A stretch of DNA of 64,000 bases from Ruminococcaceae bacterium UBA3818 (GTDB lineage Bacteria; Bacillota; Clostridia; Oscillospirales; Ruminococcaceae). Positions 34,209 through 42,742 of the stretch are shown here, one piece after another. Location of the stretch: positions 21,514 to 85,513 of the forward strand of contig DFDW01000036.1 in the NCBI GenBank assembly GCA_002369315.1, in the 5' to 3' direction. Both the position numbers and the translations under genes were made by a program. The notes under the pieces are model-generated. The model worked only from the letters and a program-made list of their open reading frames with translations, searched no databases and was not told the DNA's origin. How positions within the stretch are numbered: position 1 is the first letter of the stretch; each line of letters begins with the position of its first letter.

Positions 34209-35195
34209 ATGAAAACCATTCGAAAAATCGCAGCAATTCTTATCACGCTCTGCATGGCATTGACACTTTTTACCGGCTGCCAGCAGCAGTCCGCGGAGAA
34301 AATCGATATCGGCATCATCCAGCTGATTGAAAACGGCGCGTTCAACGATATGCGCGAGGGCTTCATCCAGCAGATGAAAGACAAAGGCTATGACGAGAGC
34401 AAAGCGAATTTCCATTACAAAAACGCCCAGGGCGATTCGACCAACCTTAACACCATCTGCCAGGAAATGGTAGATAAAGGCATGGATCTGGTAGTGACCA
34501 TCGCCACTCCCGCTTCCCAGGCAATGGTAAATCTGGAAAGCGATATCCCCGTATTTTTCATCTCGGTTTCCAACCCGGTAGGAGCACGGATTATCAGCGA
34601 TATGGAAAAACCGGATAAAAACGCCACCGGTACCTCCAACGCCATCCCGGTCAACGAGATTTTCGACCTGGCGGATCAGCTGACCCCCGGCTGCAAAACC
34701 TATGGCTTTTTGTATAACACCGGCGAGATCAACGCCGTGACGACCGTTGAAAACTGTAAAGCATATCTGGATTCCATCGGCCTTTCTTATGAAGAAGCGG
34801 TTGTAACCAACTCCTCCGAAGTACAGCAGGCTGCCCAAAGCCTGGTAGGCAAAGTAGACGCGTTCTTTATTCCCAATGATTCGGTCATCCAGAGCGCCAT
34901 GAACCTGGTGGCGGAAGTTGCCCGTGAGGCCAAGATCCCCGCTTACTGCAGCTCTACCACGACCGTTGAGTCCGGCGGATTCGCCACTGTCGCCATCAGC
35001 GACACCGAAATCGGCGCAATCACCGCGGACATGGCGATTGAATACCTCGGCGGCAAAGCCATTGAGGAGATCCCGGCGGTTGTCGTGCCGGCTACCGATA
35101 TCGTTGTCAATAAGACTACGGCAGAAGCGATCGGCGCAAACATCCCGGAAGATATCTCTTCCACCGCGACTCTGGTAGAAGACGCGGCAAAATAA
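34209..35195 (+). CDS. trpX: ABC transporter substrate-binding lipoprotein, TrpX family
   Basis: The 328-residue protein has a lipoprotein signal peptide ending LTLFTGC and a periplasmic-binding fold of the TrpX (ABC_sub_bind) type: IDIGIIQLIENGAFNDMREG, VTIATPASQAM, FISVSNPVGA, DAFFIPNDSVIQSAMN. Members bind aromatic amino acids, and the T-box upstream with a TGG specifier supports tryptophan. AAAAGGAG precedes ATG 34209. It is the first gene of a trpXYZ-type operon, expressed when tRNA-Trp is uncharged. Confidence 0.9.
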   Translation: MKTIRKIAAILITLCMALTLFTGCQQQSAEKIDIGIIQLIENGAFNDMREGFIQQMKDKGYDESKANFHYKNAQGDSTNLNTICQEMVDKGMDLVVTIATPASQAMVNLESDIPVFFISVSNPVGARIISDMEKPDKNATGTSNAIPVNEIFDLADQLTPGCKTYGFLYNTGEINAVTTVENCKAYLDSIGLSYEEAVVTNSSEVQQAAQSLVGKVDAFFIPNDSVIQSAMNLVAEVAREAKIPAYCSSTTTVESGGFATVAISDTEIGAITADMAIEYLGGKAIEEIPAVVVPATDIVVNKTTAEAIGANIPEDISSTATLVEDAAK

Positions 35196-35253
35196 TTCCG
35201 GCAGGAACAACCGCCTGGCTCGCCAAAGGGCCGGATGAAAAGGAGATTGCATT

Positions 35254-36168
35254 ATGACATTGGTAGTCGGCTCTTTGCAGCTGGGCTTCATTTACGGATT
35301 GTTGGCAGTGGGCGTGTATATCGCCTTCCGCATTCTGGATATTCCCGACCTGTCGGCGGAGGGAACATTCACCTTCGGGTTGGCGGTTTCAGCGGCGCTG
35401 ACCGCCAAAGGTCATCCGCTGATGGGCGTGCTCTTCGGCCTCTTGGCCGGATGTCTGGGCGGCGCGGTTACCGGCCTGCTGCAGACCAAGCTGCGAATCC
35501 ACCCCATTTTGGCAGGTATCCTGACCATGAGCGGCCTGTATTCCGTGAACCTGGCGGTTATGGGCTCCAGTTCCAACATTTCACTGGTGGGGCTGGACAC
35601 CTTGTTTCGAATGGCCTTTGACCTGTTTCCCGAAGTGGATAAGGAACTCATCAAGCTGGTTTTGTCGGCCCTGTTCTGCGCGGTGCTGGTAGCGGTCCTG
35701 GCCATTTTCTTTAAAACGAACGTAGGCCTTTGCATCCGGGCGACCGGAGACAACGAAGATATGGTGCGGGCCTCCTCTATTAATGTGGATGCGACCAAGA
35801 TTCTTGCGCTGGCGATCGGCAACGGCTGCATCGGCTTGTCTGGTGCGCTGCTGGCCCAGTATCAGGGCTTTGCGGATATCAGCTCCGGTATCGGTATCGT
35901 GGCGGTGGGCCTGGCTTCGGTCATCATCGGTGAGCGGATTTTTGGCCAGCGCGGTGTGACCTGGGGCCTGGTCGTTACGGTAGCGGGTTCGGTGGTTTAT
36001 CGTCTGATCATCGCCCTGGCGCTGAAGAGCAACCTCTTCCCGGCTTACTTCTTGAAAATTGTCTCGGCGGTCATTGTGGCGGCGGCCTTGTCCGTACCGG
36101 CGGTAAAAGAGGTGCTGGTCCGCAGGAAAATCAAAAAGGAGGGGCTTCGCAATGCTGTACATCCGTGA
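35254..36168 (+). CDS. trpY: ABC transporter permease, TrpY family
   Basis: The 304-residue membrane protein of the branched-chain-permease-like class has about eight to nine helices. It contains GFIYGLLAVGVYIAFRILDI, DLSAEGTFTFGLAVSA, ATGDNEDMVRASSIN (the cytoplasmic loop that contacts the ATPase) and VAVGLASVIIGERIF. It lies 58 bases after trpX and overlaps trpZ by 17 bases. It forms the membrane pore for the substrate, most likely tryptophan, delivered by TrpX. Confidence 0.9.
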   Translation: MTLVVGSLQLGFIYGLLAVGVYIAFRILDIPDLSAEGTFTFGLAVSAALTAKGHPLMGVLFGLLAGCLGGAVTGLLQTKLRIHPILAGILTMSGLYSVNLAVMGSSSNISLVGLDTLFRMAFDLFPEVDKELIKLVLSALFCAVLVAVLAIFFKTNVGLCIRATGDNEDMVRASSINVDATKILALAIGNGCIGLSGALLAQYQGFADISSGIGIVAVGLASVIIGERIFGQRGVTWGLVVTVAGSVVYRLIIALALKSNLFPAYFLKIVSAVIVAAALSVPAVKEVLVRRKIKKEGLRNAVHP

Positions 36169-36946
36169 CCTGACCAAAATTTTCGCTCCGGGTACTCCCA
36201 ATGAACACACGGCGCTGGATCATTTGGACCTCACGCTGGAACCGGGCGAATTCGTCACCGTTATTGGGTCCAACGGCGCGGGGAAATCCACCTTGTTTTC
36301 TGCGATTGGTGGTTCTTTCTGGCCAGACAGCGGTTCCATCTTTCTGGATGGAAAGAATATTACCTACGATCCCGAGCATAAGCGGGCTTCTCAAATCGGC
36401 CGTCTGTTCCAGGACCCGATGAAAGGGACGGCCCCGCATATGACCATTGAGGAAAACCTGGCGCTTTCTTATTCGCGCAGCCAGCGCCGCGGCCTGCGCA
36501 TGGCAGTATGCAAAAAAGACCGGAACTTTTTCCGGGAATCCCTGGCCGAATTCGGTATGGGGCTGGAAGACCGGATGGACGCCAAGGTGGGGCTTTTGTC
36601 CGGCGGACAGCGGCAGGCGCTGACGCTGCTGATGAGCACCATTGTGCCGCCCAAGCTGCTTTTGCTCGACGAGCATACGGCGGCTTTGGACCCGGCTACC
36701 GCGGAAAAAGTCATGGACATAACCAACAACATTGTGCGGAAAAACCGGCTGACGACCTTGATGATTACCCACAACATCCAATCCGCGCTGACCTGCGGCA
36801 GCCGCACGATCATGATGGACAGCGGAAAAATCATTCTGGACCTTTCCGGGCAGGAACGGGAACAGATGACCGTCACCGGGCTGATGGAGCTGTACTCTGC
36901 CAAGCAGCACAAAACACTGGATAACGACCGGATGCTTCTGCTCTGA
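36152..36946 (+). CDS. trpZ: ABC transporter ATP-binding protein, TrpZ family
   Basis: The 264-residue ATPase has Walker A GSNGAGKST, Q-loop QIGRLFQDP, signature LLSGGQRQAL, Walker B LLLLDEHTAALD and H-loop ITHNI. The Walker B glutamate is present but followed by His instead of the usual Pro, as in many TrpZ-type ATPases. It overlaps trpY and ends the operon. It powers uptake by TrpXY. Confidence 0.93.
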   Translation: MLYIRDLTKIFAPGTPNEHTALDHLDLTLEPGEFVTVIGSNGAGKSTLFSAIGGSFWPDSGSIFLDGKNITYDPEHKRASQIGRLFQDPMKGTAPHMTIEENLALSYSRSQRRGLRMAVCKKDRNFFRESLAEFGMGLEDRMDAKVGLLSGGQRQALTLLMSTIVPPKLLLLDEHTAALDPATAEKVMDITNNIVRKNRLTTLMITHNIQSALTCGSRTIMMDSGKIILDLSGQEREQMTVTGLMELYSAKQHKTLDNDRMLLL

Positions 36947-37031
36947 AAAGAAAGCGGCCGGCTGTATCATCCAAACGGCATTGCTGCCTGCCGTTTGTTG
37001 CGCTCCAACACAAAAGATGCTGAATATGCTG

Positions 37032-37070
37032 GACACCGTCTCCACAGGGAGACGGCGTCTGTTGCTTTTT
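37032..37070 (+). terminator. trp transporter operon terminator
   Basis: GACACCGTCTCC pairs with GGAGACGGCGTC, followed by TGTTGCTTTTT. A weaker hairpin (CAAACGGCA/TGCCGTTTG) lies just before it. Confidence 0.65.
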
Positions 37071-37089
37071 GCAAAGATTGTCTTATAAT
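37062..37089 (+). promoter_or_regulatory. Promoter of the CmpB-like gene
   Basis: TTGCTT and a perfect TATAAT are 16 bases apart, about 34 bases before the GTG start. The -35 overlaps the tail of the preceding terminator. Confidence 0.5.
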
Positions 37090-37122
37090 AATAGGTATCA
37101 TTGAAAAGAAAGGGGTTCGCCT

Positions 37123-38061
37123 GTGTATTCCTTCTATGAATATCTGACCTTTTTTGTCATCTATTCCTTTTTGGGGTGGTGTGCGGAGGTGATTTTCAAT
37201 ACCATCAATACAGGACATTTTGTCAACCGGGGATTTCTGAGCGGCCCGGTCTGCCCGATTTATGGCTTTGGCATGGTTATTGTGGTGTTTTGCCTTACGC
37301 CGCTGCAGGATAACTGGTTGCTTTTGTTTTTCGGTTCGATGGTGCTGACCAGCGTGCTGGAGTTGATTACAGGATATGTGTTGAAAAAAGCGTTTCACAC
37401 CAGTTGGTGGGATTATTCAGACCAACCATTTAACATCGGCGGGTATATCTGTCTGCGCTTTTCCATCCTGTGGGGGCTGGGCTGCGTCATGGTAATGGAT
37501 CTGATCCATCCGGCGATCACCCGGTTTGTCCGCTGGATTCCTGTGCCGGCCGGGGAGATCATTGTGGGGATATGCCTGTTCTTTTTTGCCTGTGATTTTT
37601 ATGTGACAGTGGCGGGTATCCTCCAATTCAACCGCCGGCTCAAACGGTTGGAAGAGGTCAGCAATCTGATGCACGAGCTCTCGGAGGATATTGGCAGCGG
37701 CCTGGCGGAGGGTGCCCTGAAGTTGGCCGAAACGGGGGAGAAACTGAGGGAATCTTCCTCTCAATGGAAAGCGGAAGCAGAGCAGAAACGGGAGATGCTT
37801 CGCGATACGATAGAAGCCAAACAGGAACAGATGCACTTGTCGGCGGAACAGAGAAAGCAATCGATGTTGGAGTCGCTGGAAGAGAAGAAGGCGCGCTTGG
37901 CACAGTTGTCGCAGGAATATGAGCGAACCCTGCAGGAAAAAATGCCGGTCCGGTTGCTGAAAGCGTTCCCCAACGCGCGTTCAGAGCGGTATAATGCGGC
38001 GATGGAAAAAATCCGTGAGAAAATCTCTGCCAAAAAGAAAAAAACAGATCAGGAGAAATAA
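37123..38061 (+). CDS. CmpB-like putative ABC permease (PF06541) with coiled-coil tail
   Basis: The 312-residue protein has five or six membrane helices in the first 180 residues. They carry the family motifs FLGWCAEVIF, FVNRGFLSGPVCPIYGFG, SVLELITGYVLKKAF, WWDYSDQPFNIGGYICLRFS. A long charged coiled coil follows (about 185-300: KRLEEVSNLMHELSE, EKLRESSSQWKAEAE, EKKARLAQLSQEYE). GTG at 37123 follows AAGAAAGGGG. The family is annotated as a putative ABC permease, but no ATPase partner is near and its function is not established. The C-terminal coiled coil is longer than the core family needs and may be cytoplasmic. Confidence 0.82.
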   Translation: MYSFYEYLTFFVIYSFLGWCAEVIFNTINTGHFVNRGFLSGPVCPIYGFGMVIVVFCLTPLQDNWLLLFFGSMVLTSVLELITGYVLKKAFHTSWWDYSDQPFNIGGYICLRFSILWGLGCVMVMDLIHPAITRFVRWIPVPAGEIIVGICLFFFACDFYVTVAGILQFNRRLKRLEEVSNLMHELSEDIGSGLAEGALKLAETGEKLRESSSQWKAEAEQKREMLRDTIEAKQEQMHLSAEQRKQSMLESLEEKKARLAQLSQEYERTLQEKMPVRLLKAFPNARSERYNAAMEKIREKISAKKKKTDQEK

Positions 38062-38167
38062 TCTGTTTTTTGGGAAAAGGCAAAGACGGCCCGGAACGAT
38101 TCGCGAAAGCACAAAGCACGAAAAAGTTGGTGCCTTTATCACAATCTTTGAAAAATTATTTGACTGT

Positions 38168-38199
38168 AAAAAAAGCCGCGGCATAGCCGCGGCTTTTTT
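38168..38199. terminator. Bidirectional terminator between CmpB-like and ECF S genes
   Basis: AAAAAAGCCGCGGC pairs with GCCGCGGCTTTTTT around a three-base loop. Confidence 0.9.
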
Positions 38200-38213
38200 G
38201 GTTCGGAAAGGGT

Positions 38214-38750
38214 TTACTGTTCGCCGGGGATCAACTTTGCTTTTTGCAGGATCACAACGATGACCGGAACCAGGAGCAGCTGCAGGATAATCCCGGGAAT
38301 CGCCCCCAATACCGATCCGGATAAAAAGGCCGACCAGGTAAAGGCGCCGCCTTTGATGCCCAAACAGATCATCATGGCCGCCCCCCAGACAATCCGCCCG
38401 CCGATCATGGCAGCAAGAAGATCCACATAAAGGAACAAAGGCTTTTTCGGCAGCTTTTTGTAGCAGATGCCGGTGATCGCGCCGTAGGCAGCCAGCTCAA
38501 ACGCCATCGCTACTGCGGTGGGGAAGATGGGCGGCATTCCCAGCGTCAGGGAGCGCAGCAGCGGTGCGACAAAACCGACAGCCAGGCCGTAAGGCCATCC
38601 GCATACAAAGCCGCAGATCAGCACCGGAAGATGCATTGGCAGAAGCATGCTGCCGATTTCCGGAATCTGCCCGGTCAAAAAGGGCATCAAATAGGCCAGG
38701 GCCAAAAACAGCGCCGACAGCACAAGTTTTTTTGTTGATTGATTTTTCAT
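38214..38750 (-). CDS. ECF transporter S component (substrate unknown)
   Basis: The 178-residue protein has six membrane helices and the ECF-S pattern: KKLVLSALFLALAYLMPF at the N-terminus, MLLPMHLPVLICGFVCG, PLLRSLTLGMPPIFPTAVAM. S components bind a vitamin or metal precursor and use a shared EcfAAT energising module, which is not encoded here. AGGAGG precedes the ATG. The promoter at 38792-38822 has MerR-type geometry, so expression is probably induced by a small molecule through a MerR protein, which is unusual for this family. No riboswitch was found that would identify the vitamin. Confidence 0.85.
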   Translation of the reverse strand: MKNQSTKKLVLSALFLALAYLMPFLTGQIPEIGSMLLPMHLPVLICGFVCGWPYGLAVGFVAPLLRSLTLGMPPIFPTAVAMAFELAAYGAITGICYKKLPKKPLFLYVDLLAAMIGGRIVWGAAMMICLGIKGGAFTWSAFLSGSVLGAIPGIILQLLLVPVIVVILQKAKLIPGEQ

Positions 38751-38791
38751 GGGTTTACCTCCTGTTGTTTGGATAAAAGTGTCTTAATCAA

Positions 38792-38822
38792 AGCATACAA
38801 CTGAAAGCTTGCTCCAGGTCAA
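38792..38822 (-). promoter_or_regulatory. MerR-type promoter of the ECF S gene
   Basis: On the minus strand TTGACC and TATGCT are 19 bases apart. Between them CTGGAGC and GCTTTCAG form a dyad centred in the spacer, the layout of a MerR-family operator. It lies about 45 bases before the gene start. Confidence 0.65.
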
Positions 38823-38888
38823 GCTTTTTGGGGCAAGGCAGATGCGATTTTCCAATGGCCGCAATACGCCCCAAAGGTGATACCTTAT

Positions 38889-38922
38889 AAAGAAAGCGGG
38901 GAAACTCCAATCATTTCCCCGC
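38889..38922 (-). terminator. DUF1858 gene terminator
   Basis: On the minus strand GCGGGGAAA pairs with TTTCCCCGC, followed by TTTCTTT. Confidence 0.75.
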
Positions 38923-38928
38923 GGGCCT

Positions 38929-39132
38929 TTAGGCTTTCTGCGCCAGATAATCGTTGATTTTCTGCACCAGTTCGTCTACATTCGCACCGTGTACTTCACA
39001 GGCCTCTTCCAGGCTCTCCATCGCGGAAGCAGGGCAGCCAACACAGTGCATTCCCATCTCAAAAAGGAATTTAGCGGTATTCATATCATTTGCCAGCAGA
39101 TCGCCGATCAAAGTGTTTTTTGTTACGGTCAT
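38929..39132 (-). CDS. DUF1858 domain protein
   Basis: The 67-residue protein is one complete DUF1858 domain: MTVTKNTLIGDLLANDMNTA, FEMGMHCVGCPASAMESLEEAC and VDELVQKINDYL. The conserved CxxC pair in a helix-rich domain is linked to redox or iron-sulfur and nitric-oxide-related proteins such as ScdA/RIC N-termini. GAGGAAACC precedes the ATG. Stand-alone copies are common in anaerobic Clostridia. Precise role unknown. Confidence 0.9.
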   Translation of the reverse strand: MTVTKNTLIGDLLANDMNTAKFLFEMGMHCVGCPASAMESLEEACEVHGANVDELVQKINDYLAQKA

Positions 39133-39378
39133 GGTTTCCTCTCCTTACATTATAATGAAAAAATTATACCCGATTTGCCGCCGTTTGGCAAGTGCGGGAT
39201 TTTTCCTTGCAAACGGGAAAAAGATGTAATAGGATGAGACAAAATTCATGGAAAAGGAGAAATGCTTTTTGTTGACCGCATATGCTTCGGCAATTGTCGC
39301 ACAGCAGGAGGTTTGTGTGAACTGATTTTGCAGGGCCTCCGTAAAGTGATTGATAACTTTAGGAGGATATGATTTCAA

Positions 39379-39813
39379 GTGAGTTATTTTCAAAATAAAA
39401 AAGAGGAAAAATCCGGCGAAGAGGGAGAAAGCAGTTTTGTTTGTCAGGTGTGCGGCGCGTTGGTCGTTTCCAAAAATGCCGGCAGCCGTCACCGCAATCA
39501 CTGCCCGTTTTGCCTGTCCAGCGTTCATCTCGACCATATTCCCGGGGATCGGGCGGCCTGCTGCGGCGGCGTTATGGATCCGGTCGGAGTTTGGGTTCGT
39601 AAAAACGGCGAGTGGGCCCTGATTCACCGATGCCGCAAATGCGGCGTATTCCATTCCAACCGCATTGCCGCTGACGACAATCCGCTTCGGCTGATGTCCA
39701 TTGCGGTGAAGCCGCTGGCCTCTCCGCCTTTTCCGTTGGACCAGCTGGCAAGGCCAATGCCGCCGGAAAAAACGGCTGTTCCAACAGAGAGCGGCCAGGA
39801 TAAAAAGAAATAG
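39379..39813 (+). CDS. RNHCP domain zinc-binding protein
   Basis: The 144-residue protein has the RNHCP signature: FVCQVCGALV, SRHRNHCPFCLSSVHLD, IPGDRAACCGGVMDPVGV, HRCRKCGVFHSNRIAADDN. Eight or more Cys/His suggest two zinc sites. The last 30 residues are Pro/Lys-rich and unstructured. GTG at 39379 follows AGGAGGATA. The family is found mainly in Firmicutes; its function is unknown and nucleic acid binding is only a guess. Monocistronic with a strong terminator. Confidence 0.85.
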   Translation: MSYFQNKKEEKSGEEGESSFVCQVCGALVVSKNAGSRHRNHCPFCLSSVHLDHIPGDRAACCGGVMDPVGVWVRKNGEWALIHRCRKCGVFHSNRIAADDNPLRLMSIAVKPLASPPFPLDQLARPMPPEKTAVPTESGQDKKK

Positions 39814-39815
39814 AC

Positions 39816-39849
39816 AAAAGGCCCCGGAGAAAACTCTCCGGGGCCTTTT
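39816..39849 (+). terminator. RNHCP gene terminator
   Basis: AAAAGGCCCCGGAGA pairs with TCTCCGGGGCCTTTT around a four-base loop. Confidence 0.9.
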
Positions 39850-39947
39850 CTGACCGTATGCATGGGGCAAGATGTTTTTCGGGGACTCTTCCTTTGACAG
39901 AGGAAATGCAGTGAAAAGCAAAATTACGGAAAACTTTCATTCTCCTC

Positions 39948-39976
39948 TTGATTTTTTCCTTATCTGGGGCTATAAT
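39948..39976 (+). promoter_or_regulatory. aspA promoter
   Basis: TTGATT and a perfect TATAAT are 17 bases apart, about 140 bases before the aspA start. The leader has no recognised switch. The 303-base gap 39814-40116 holds this promoter and the upstream terminator. Confidence 0.65.
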
Positions 39977-40116
39977 GTGTAAACGGTGCAGGAATTGCGT
40001 CTTTGTGAATGACTTTTATAAAAATCGCAAAAAATCCTGCTTTTTCATCCCAAACTTTTGGGAAGCGGCTAGCAAACCAGGAAAAAGTGTTTTGCGTTGA
40101 CAGGAGGAAAAGTATC

Positions 40117-41487
40117 ATGCGTGTTGAGACCGACCTGATTGGAACCAAGGAAATTGAAAAAGACGCTTATTATGGCCTGCAGACATTGCGTGCCTATGAG
40201 AACTTCAACATCACCGGGCGCCGGGCTCACCCGGAGTTTATCCGCTCCCTGGCTGCGGTGAAAAAGGCTGCGGCCATCACCAATTGTCAGACCGGCGAGC
40301 TGTCTGAAGAGAGAAAAGACGCTATTGTGCAGGCCTGCGATGAAATCCTGGCAGGGAAAATGCACGACGCCTTTATCACAGATTCCATTCAGGGCGGCGC
40401 AGGTACTTCTTTTAATATGAATGCAAACGAGGTCATTGCCAACCGGGCGATTGAAATCCTGGGAGGGGAAAAAGGCGATTATTCGATCGTGCACCCCAAT
40501 GACCATGTCAATATGTCCCAGTCTACCAACGACGTCATCCCTACTGCGGGAAAAATCACTGCCATCAAGCTTTTGCAGGGGGCGAACTTCCAACTGGCCC
40601 GTTTGATCGGCGCGCTGCGGAAAAAAGAAAAAGAATTTGACCATATTTTGAAAATGGGACGTACCCAGATGCAGGATGCGGTCCCGATCCGTCTGGGCCA
40701 GGAGTTCGGCGCTTACCGCGCCGTTGTCGAACGGGATCTGGGCCGCATGACCCATATCACCGATGAGCTGATGTACGTCAACATGGGCGGTACTGCCATT
40801 GGCACCTGCATCAACGCGGACGAAAGCTATGTCAGTGCCATTGTGTCCAATTTGTCCGCCGTTACCGGACTGGATCTGCGCCAGGCCAAAAACCTGATCG
40901 ACTCCACCCAGAATCTGGACTGTTTTGTCACCGCCTCGGCCACCATGAAAACCTGCGCGGTCAACCTGTCTAAGATTTCCAACGACCTTCGAATGATGTC
41001 CTCCGGCCCCCGCACCGGTTTCCATGAAATCAACCTGCCGCCCAAGCAGAATGGTTCTTCCATCATGCCCGGCAAGGTCAACCCGGTCATCCCCGAGGTA
41101 ATGAGCCAAGTGGCGTTCAACATCATCGGCAATGATATGACCATTACCATGGCGGCGGAAGCGGGACAGTTGGAACTCAATGCGTTTGAACCGGTCATTT
41201 TCTACAAATTGTTTGAGTCGATCACTACGCTTACTGGCGGCGTCCAGACCTTTACCGACAACTGTATCTGCGATATTACCGCCAACGAGGAACACTGCAA
41301 GGAACTGGTGGATCACAGCGTTGGTATCATCACCGCTATCTGCCCGCGGGTAGGTTATTCGGTGGCGGCGGATATTGCCAAAACCGCTATTCGCACCGGC
41401 GCTTCGGTCAAGGATGTGTTGATCAGCCGTAATCTGTTAACGGAAGAAGAGATCAACAAGCTGCTGGATCCTTATGCGATGACCTGA
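40117..41487 (+). CDS. aspA: Aspartate ammonia-lyase
   Basis: The 456-residue protein has the aspartase/fumarase features: MRVETDLIGTKEIEKDAYYG, GAGTSFNMNANEVIANRA, HPNDHVNMSQSTND, MGRTQMQDAVPIRLGQEF and the superfamily signature GSSIMPGKVNPV. The KDAYYGLQTLRA beginning and the GRTQMQDA segment favour aspartase over fumarase. It converts L-aspartate to fumarate and ammonia, feeding anaerobic fumarate reduction or nitrogen release. ATG at 40117 follows CAGGAGG. Codon use is strongly biased and regular, consistent with high expression. Monocistronic with promoter and terminator. Confidence 0.95.
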   Translation: MRVETDLIGTKEIEKDAYYGLQTLRAYENFNITGRRAHPEFIRSLAAVKKAAAITNCQTGELSEERKDAIVQACDEILAGKMHDAFITDSIQGGAGTSFNMNANEVIANRAIEILGGEKGDYSIVHPNDHVNMSQSTNDVIPTAGKITAIKLLQGANFQLARLIGALRKKEKEFDHILKMGRTQMQDAVPIRLGQEFGAYRAVVERDLGRMTHITDELMYVNMGGTAIGTCINADESYVSAIVSNLSAVTGLDLRQAKNLIDSTQNLDCFVTASATMKTCAVNLSKISNDLRMMSSGPRTGFHEINLPPKQNGSSIMPGKVNPVIPEVMSQVAFNIIGNDMTITMAAEAGQLELNAFEPVIFYKLFESITTLTGGVQTFTDNCICDITANEEHCKELVDHSVGIITAICPRVGYSVAADIAKTAIRTGASVKDVLISRNLLTEEEINKLLDPYAMT

Positions 41488-41505
41488 TTGGAAACATTGC
41501 GAATG

Positions 41506-41537
41506 AAAAAACACCGGAGAGATCTCCGGTGTTTTTT
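41506..41537. terminator. Bidirectional terminator between aspA and GNAT gene
   Basis: AAAAAACACCGGAGA pairs with TCTCCGGTGTTTTTT around two bases. Confidence 0.9.
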
Positions 41538-41545
41538 GTTGCGGT

Positions 41546-42043
41546 TTATCGGTCGAATCGATAAGAAAAAACACATATTTCGTAATTTTCTTCAGGAAAT
41601 ATACCTATTGTATCAAATCCTGACGAAGAATAAATCTTTCGCAGCGCCGTATTCCCTGCCCAACAATCCAGGTACAGATTTTTTTGGGCGTTCCGGGCCA
41701 AATCGCAGGCAAAGCGGAGAAGTTCTCTGCCAAGTCCTTTGCCTTGCCATTCGGGAAGCAATGCCAAGCGATACAAGTACCATTGCTCGTCAGGGCCGCT
41801 GCCGCCGGGCAGCCAGGGCGCCAATGGCAAAGGGTGTAGGGAAAAGGTGCCGACGAGTACAGATTTTTCTTTCGCGCTCCAGACCCAACCCTTCTGGATT
41901 TCCGCTTTTATTTGGGCAGGGTCCCAGGGATATTCCCACTGCATGATTCCTTTTTGATGCAGCTGCGCAGTCGCTTCATTCAGTAGCGTGGTAATAGAAT
42001 CGACATCTGGCAAACCGGCTTTTTGAATCGAAAGTGCCATCAT
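41546..42043 (-). CDS. GNAT family N-acetyltransferase
   Basis: The 165-residue protein has the GNAT core: LSIQKAGLPDVDSITTLLNE, WYLYRLALLPEWQGKGLGRE (acetyl-CoA-binding QGKGLG) and NLYLDCWAGNTALRKIYSSS. The substrate cannot be told. Two adjacent ATG codons (42043, 42040) follow AAAGGAG. It is divergent from another, unrelated GNAT gene at 42255. Confidence 0.88.
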   Translation of the reverse strand: MMALSIQKAGLPDVDSITTLLNEATAQLHQKGIMQWEYPWDPAQIKAEIQKGWVWSAKEKSVLVGTFSLHPLPLAPWLPGGSGPDEQWYLYRLALLPEWQGKGLGRELLRFACDLARNAQKNLYLDCWAGNTALRKIYSSSGFDTIGIFPEENYEICVFSYRFDR

Positions 42044-42254
42044 TTTTCTCCTTTCGCGGAAAAGGTTGATACGGAACAATTTTATGATACCATATTGGGA
42101 GAAACTGTGGTATAATAACTTCACATTGCGGCGAAGAAATACGGATTGTACTGTTAGAATCCCGAAAAGATTCAGCAGATGCCGGGGATAGACCAGAGCA
42201 TCGGGCAATCGCCGGCGGCATGTACCGGCAATTCGCCTGCCCAGGAGGAAACAG

Positions 42255-42716
42255 ATGGAGATTCGTGCCTATCAACCGGAGGATCTGGAAGAGGTCTACC
42301 GCCTTTTTTACGATACCGTACATTCTGTCAACCGTGCCGATTATGCGCCGGCCCAATTGGATGCCTGGGCGCCTGTGGAGATGGATCGTTCCCGCTGGGC
42401 CGATTCTCTTCTTTCTCACACGACCTGGGTTGCCTGCGAAAGCGGCTGTATTATCGGTTTTGGCGATTTGGCGGAAGGCGGTTATCTGGATCGGTTGTAT
42501 GTTCATAAAGATTTTGTTCGCAGAGGCGTCGCCTCCGCTTTGCTGAAGCGGCTGGAGGCGTCGGCGGCCTGCCAGGGCTGCGGCCGCGTTTATGCAGAGG
42601 CTTCCATCACCGCCCGTCCGTTTTTTGAGCATTGGGGCTACCGTGTGGTGAAGCGGCAGGAAAAACCGCTGCGCGGTCAGGTGTTTCTTAATTTTGTCAT
42701 GGAAAAAATGCTATAA
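42255..42716 (+). CDS. GNAT family N-acetyltransferase
   Basis: The 153-residue protein has MEIRAYQPEDLEEVYRLFYD, LDRLYVHKDFVRRGVASALL (acetyl-CoA site, with RRGVAS) and FFEHWGYRVVKRQEKPLRGQ. It resembles YafP-type acetyltransferases (PF13673). CAGGAGG precedes the ATG. The cyclophilin gene follows by 26 bases, so the two are likely co-transcribed. Substrate unknown. Confidence 0.9.
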   Translation: MEIRAYQPEDLEEVYRLFYDTVHSVNRADYAPAQLDAWAPVEMDRSRWADSLLSHTTWVACESGCIIGFGDLAEGGYLDRLYVHKDFVRRGVASALLKRLEASAACQGCGRVYAEASITARPFFEHWGYRVVKRQEKPLRGQVFLNFVMEKML

Positions 42717-42742
42717 AGATGATTAACAAAGGAGGAAATCCC

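Noticed and set aside
37123..38061. CmpB-like protein as part of a real ABC transporter with the upstream trpXYZ operon
   Set aside because: A terminator and a new promoter lie between them, and trpXYZ is already complete.
40069..41316. Minus-strand frame of 415 codons opposite aspA
   Set aside because: Antisense to a fully conserved enzyme; no motif and no start signals.
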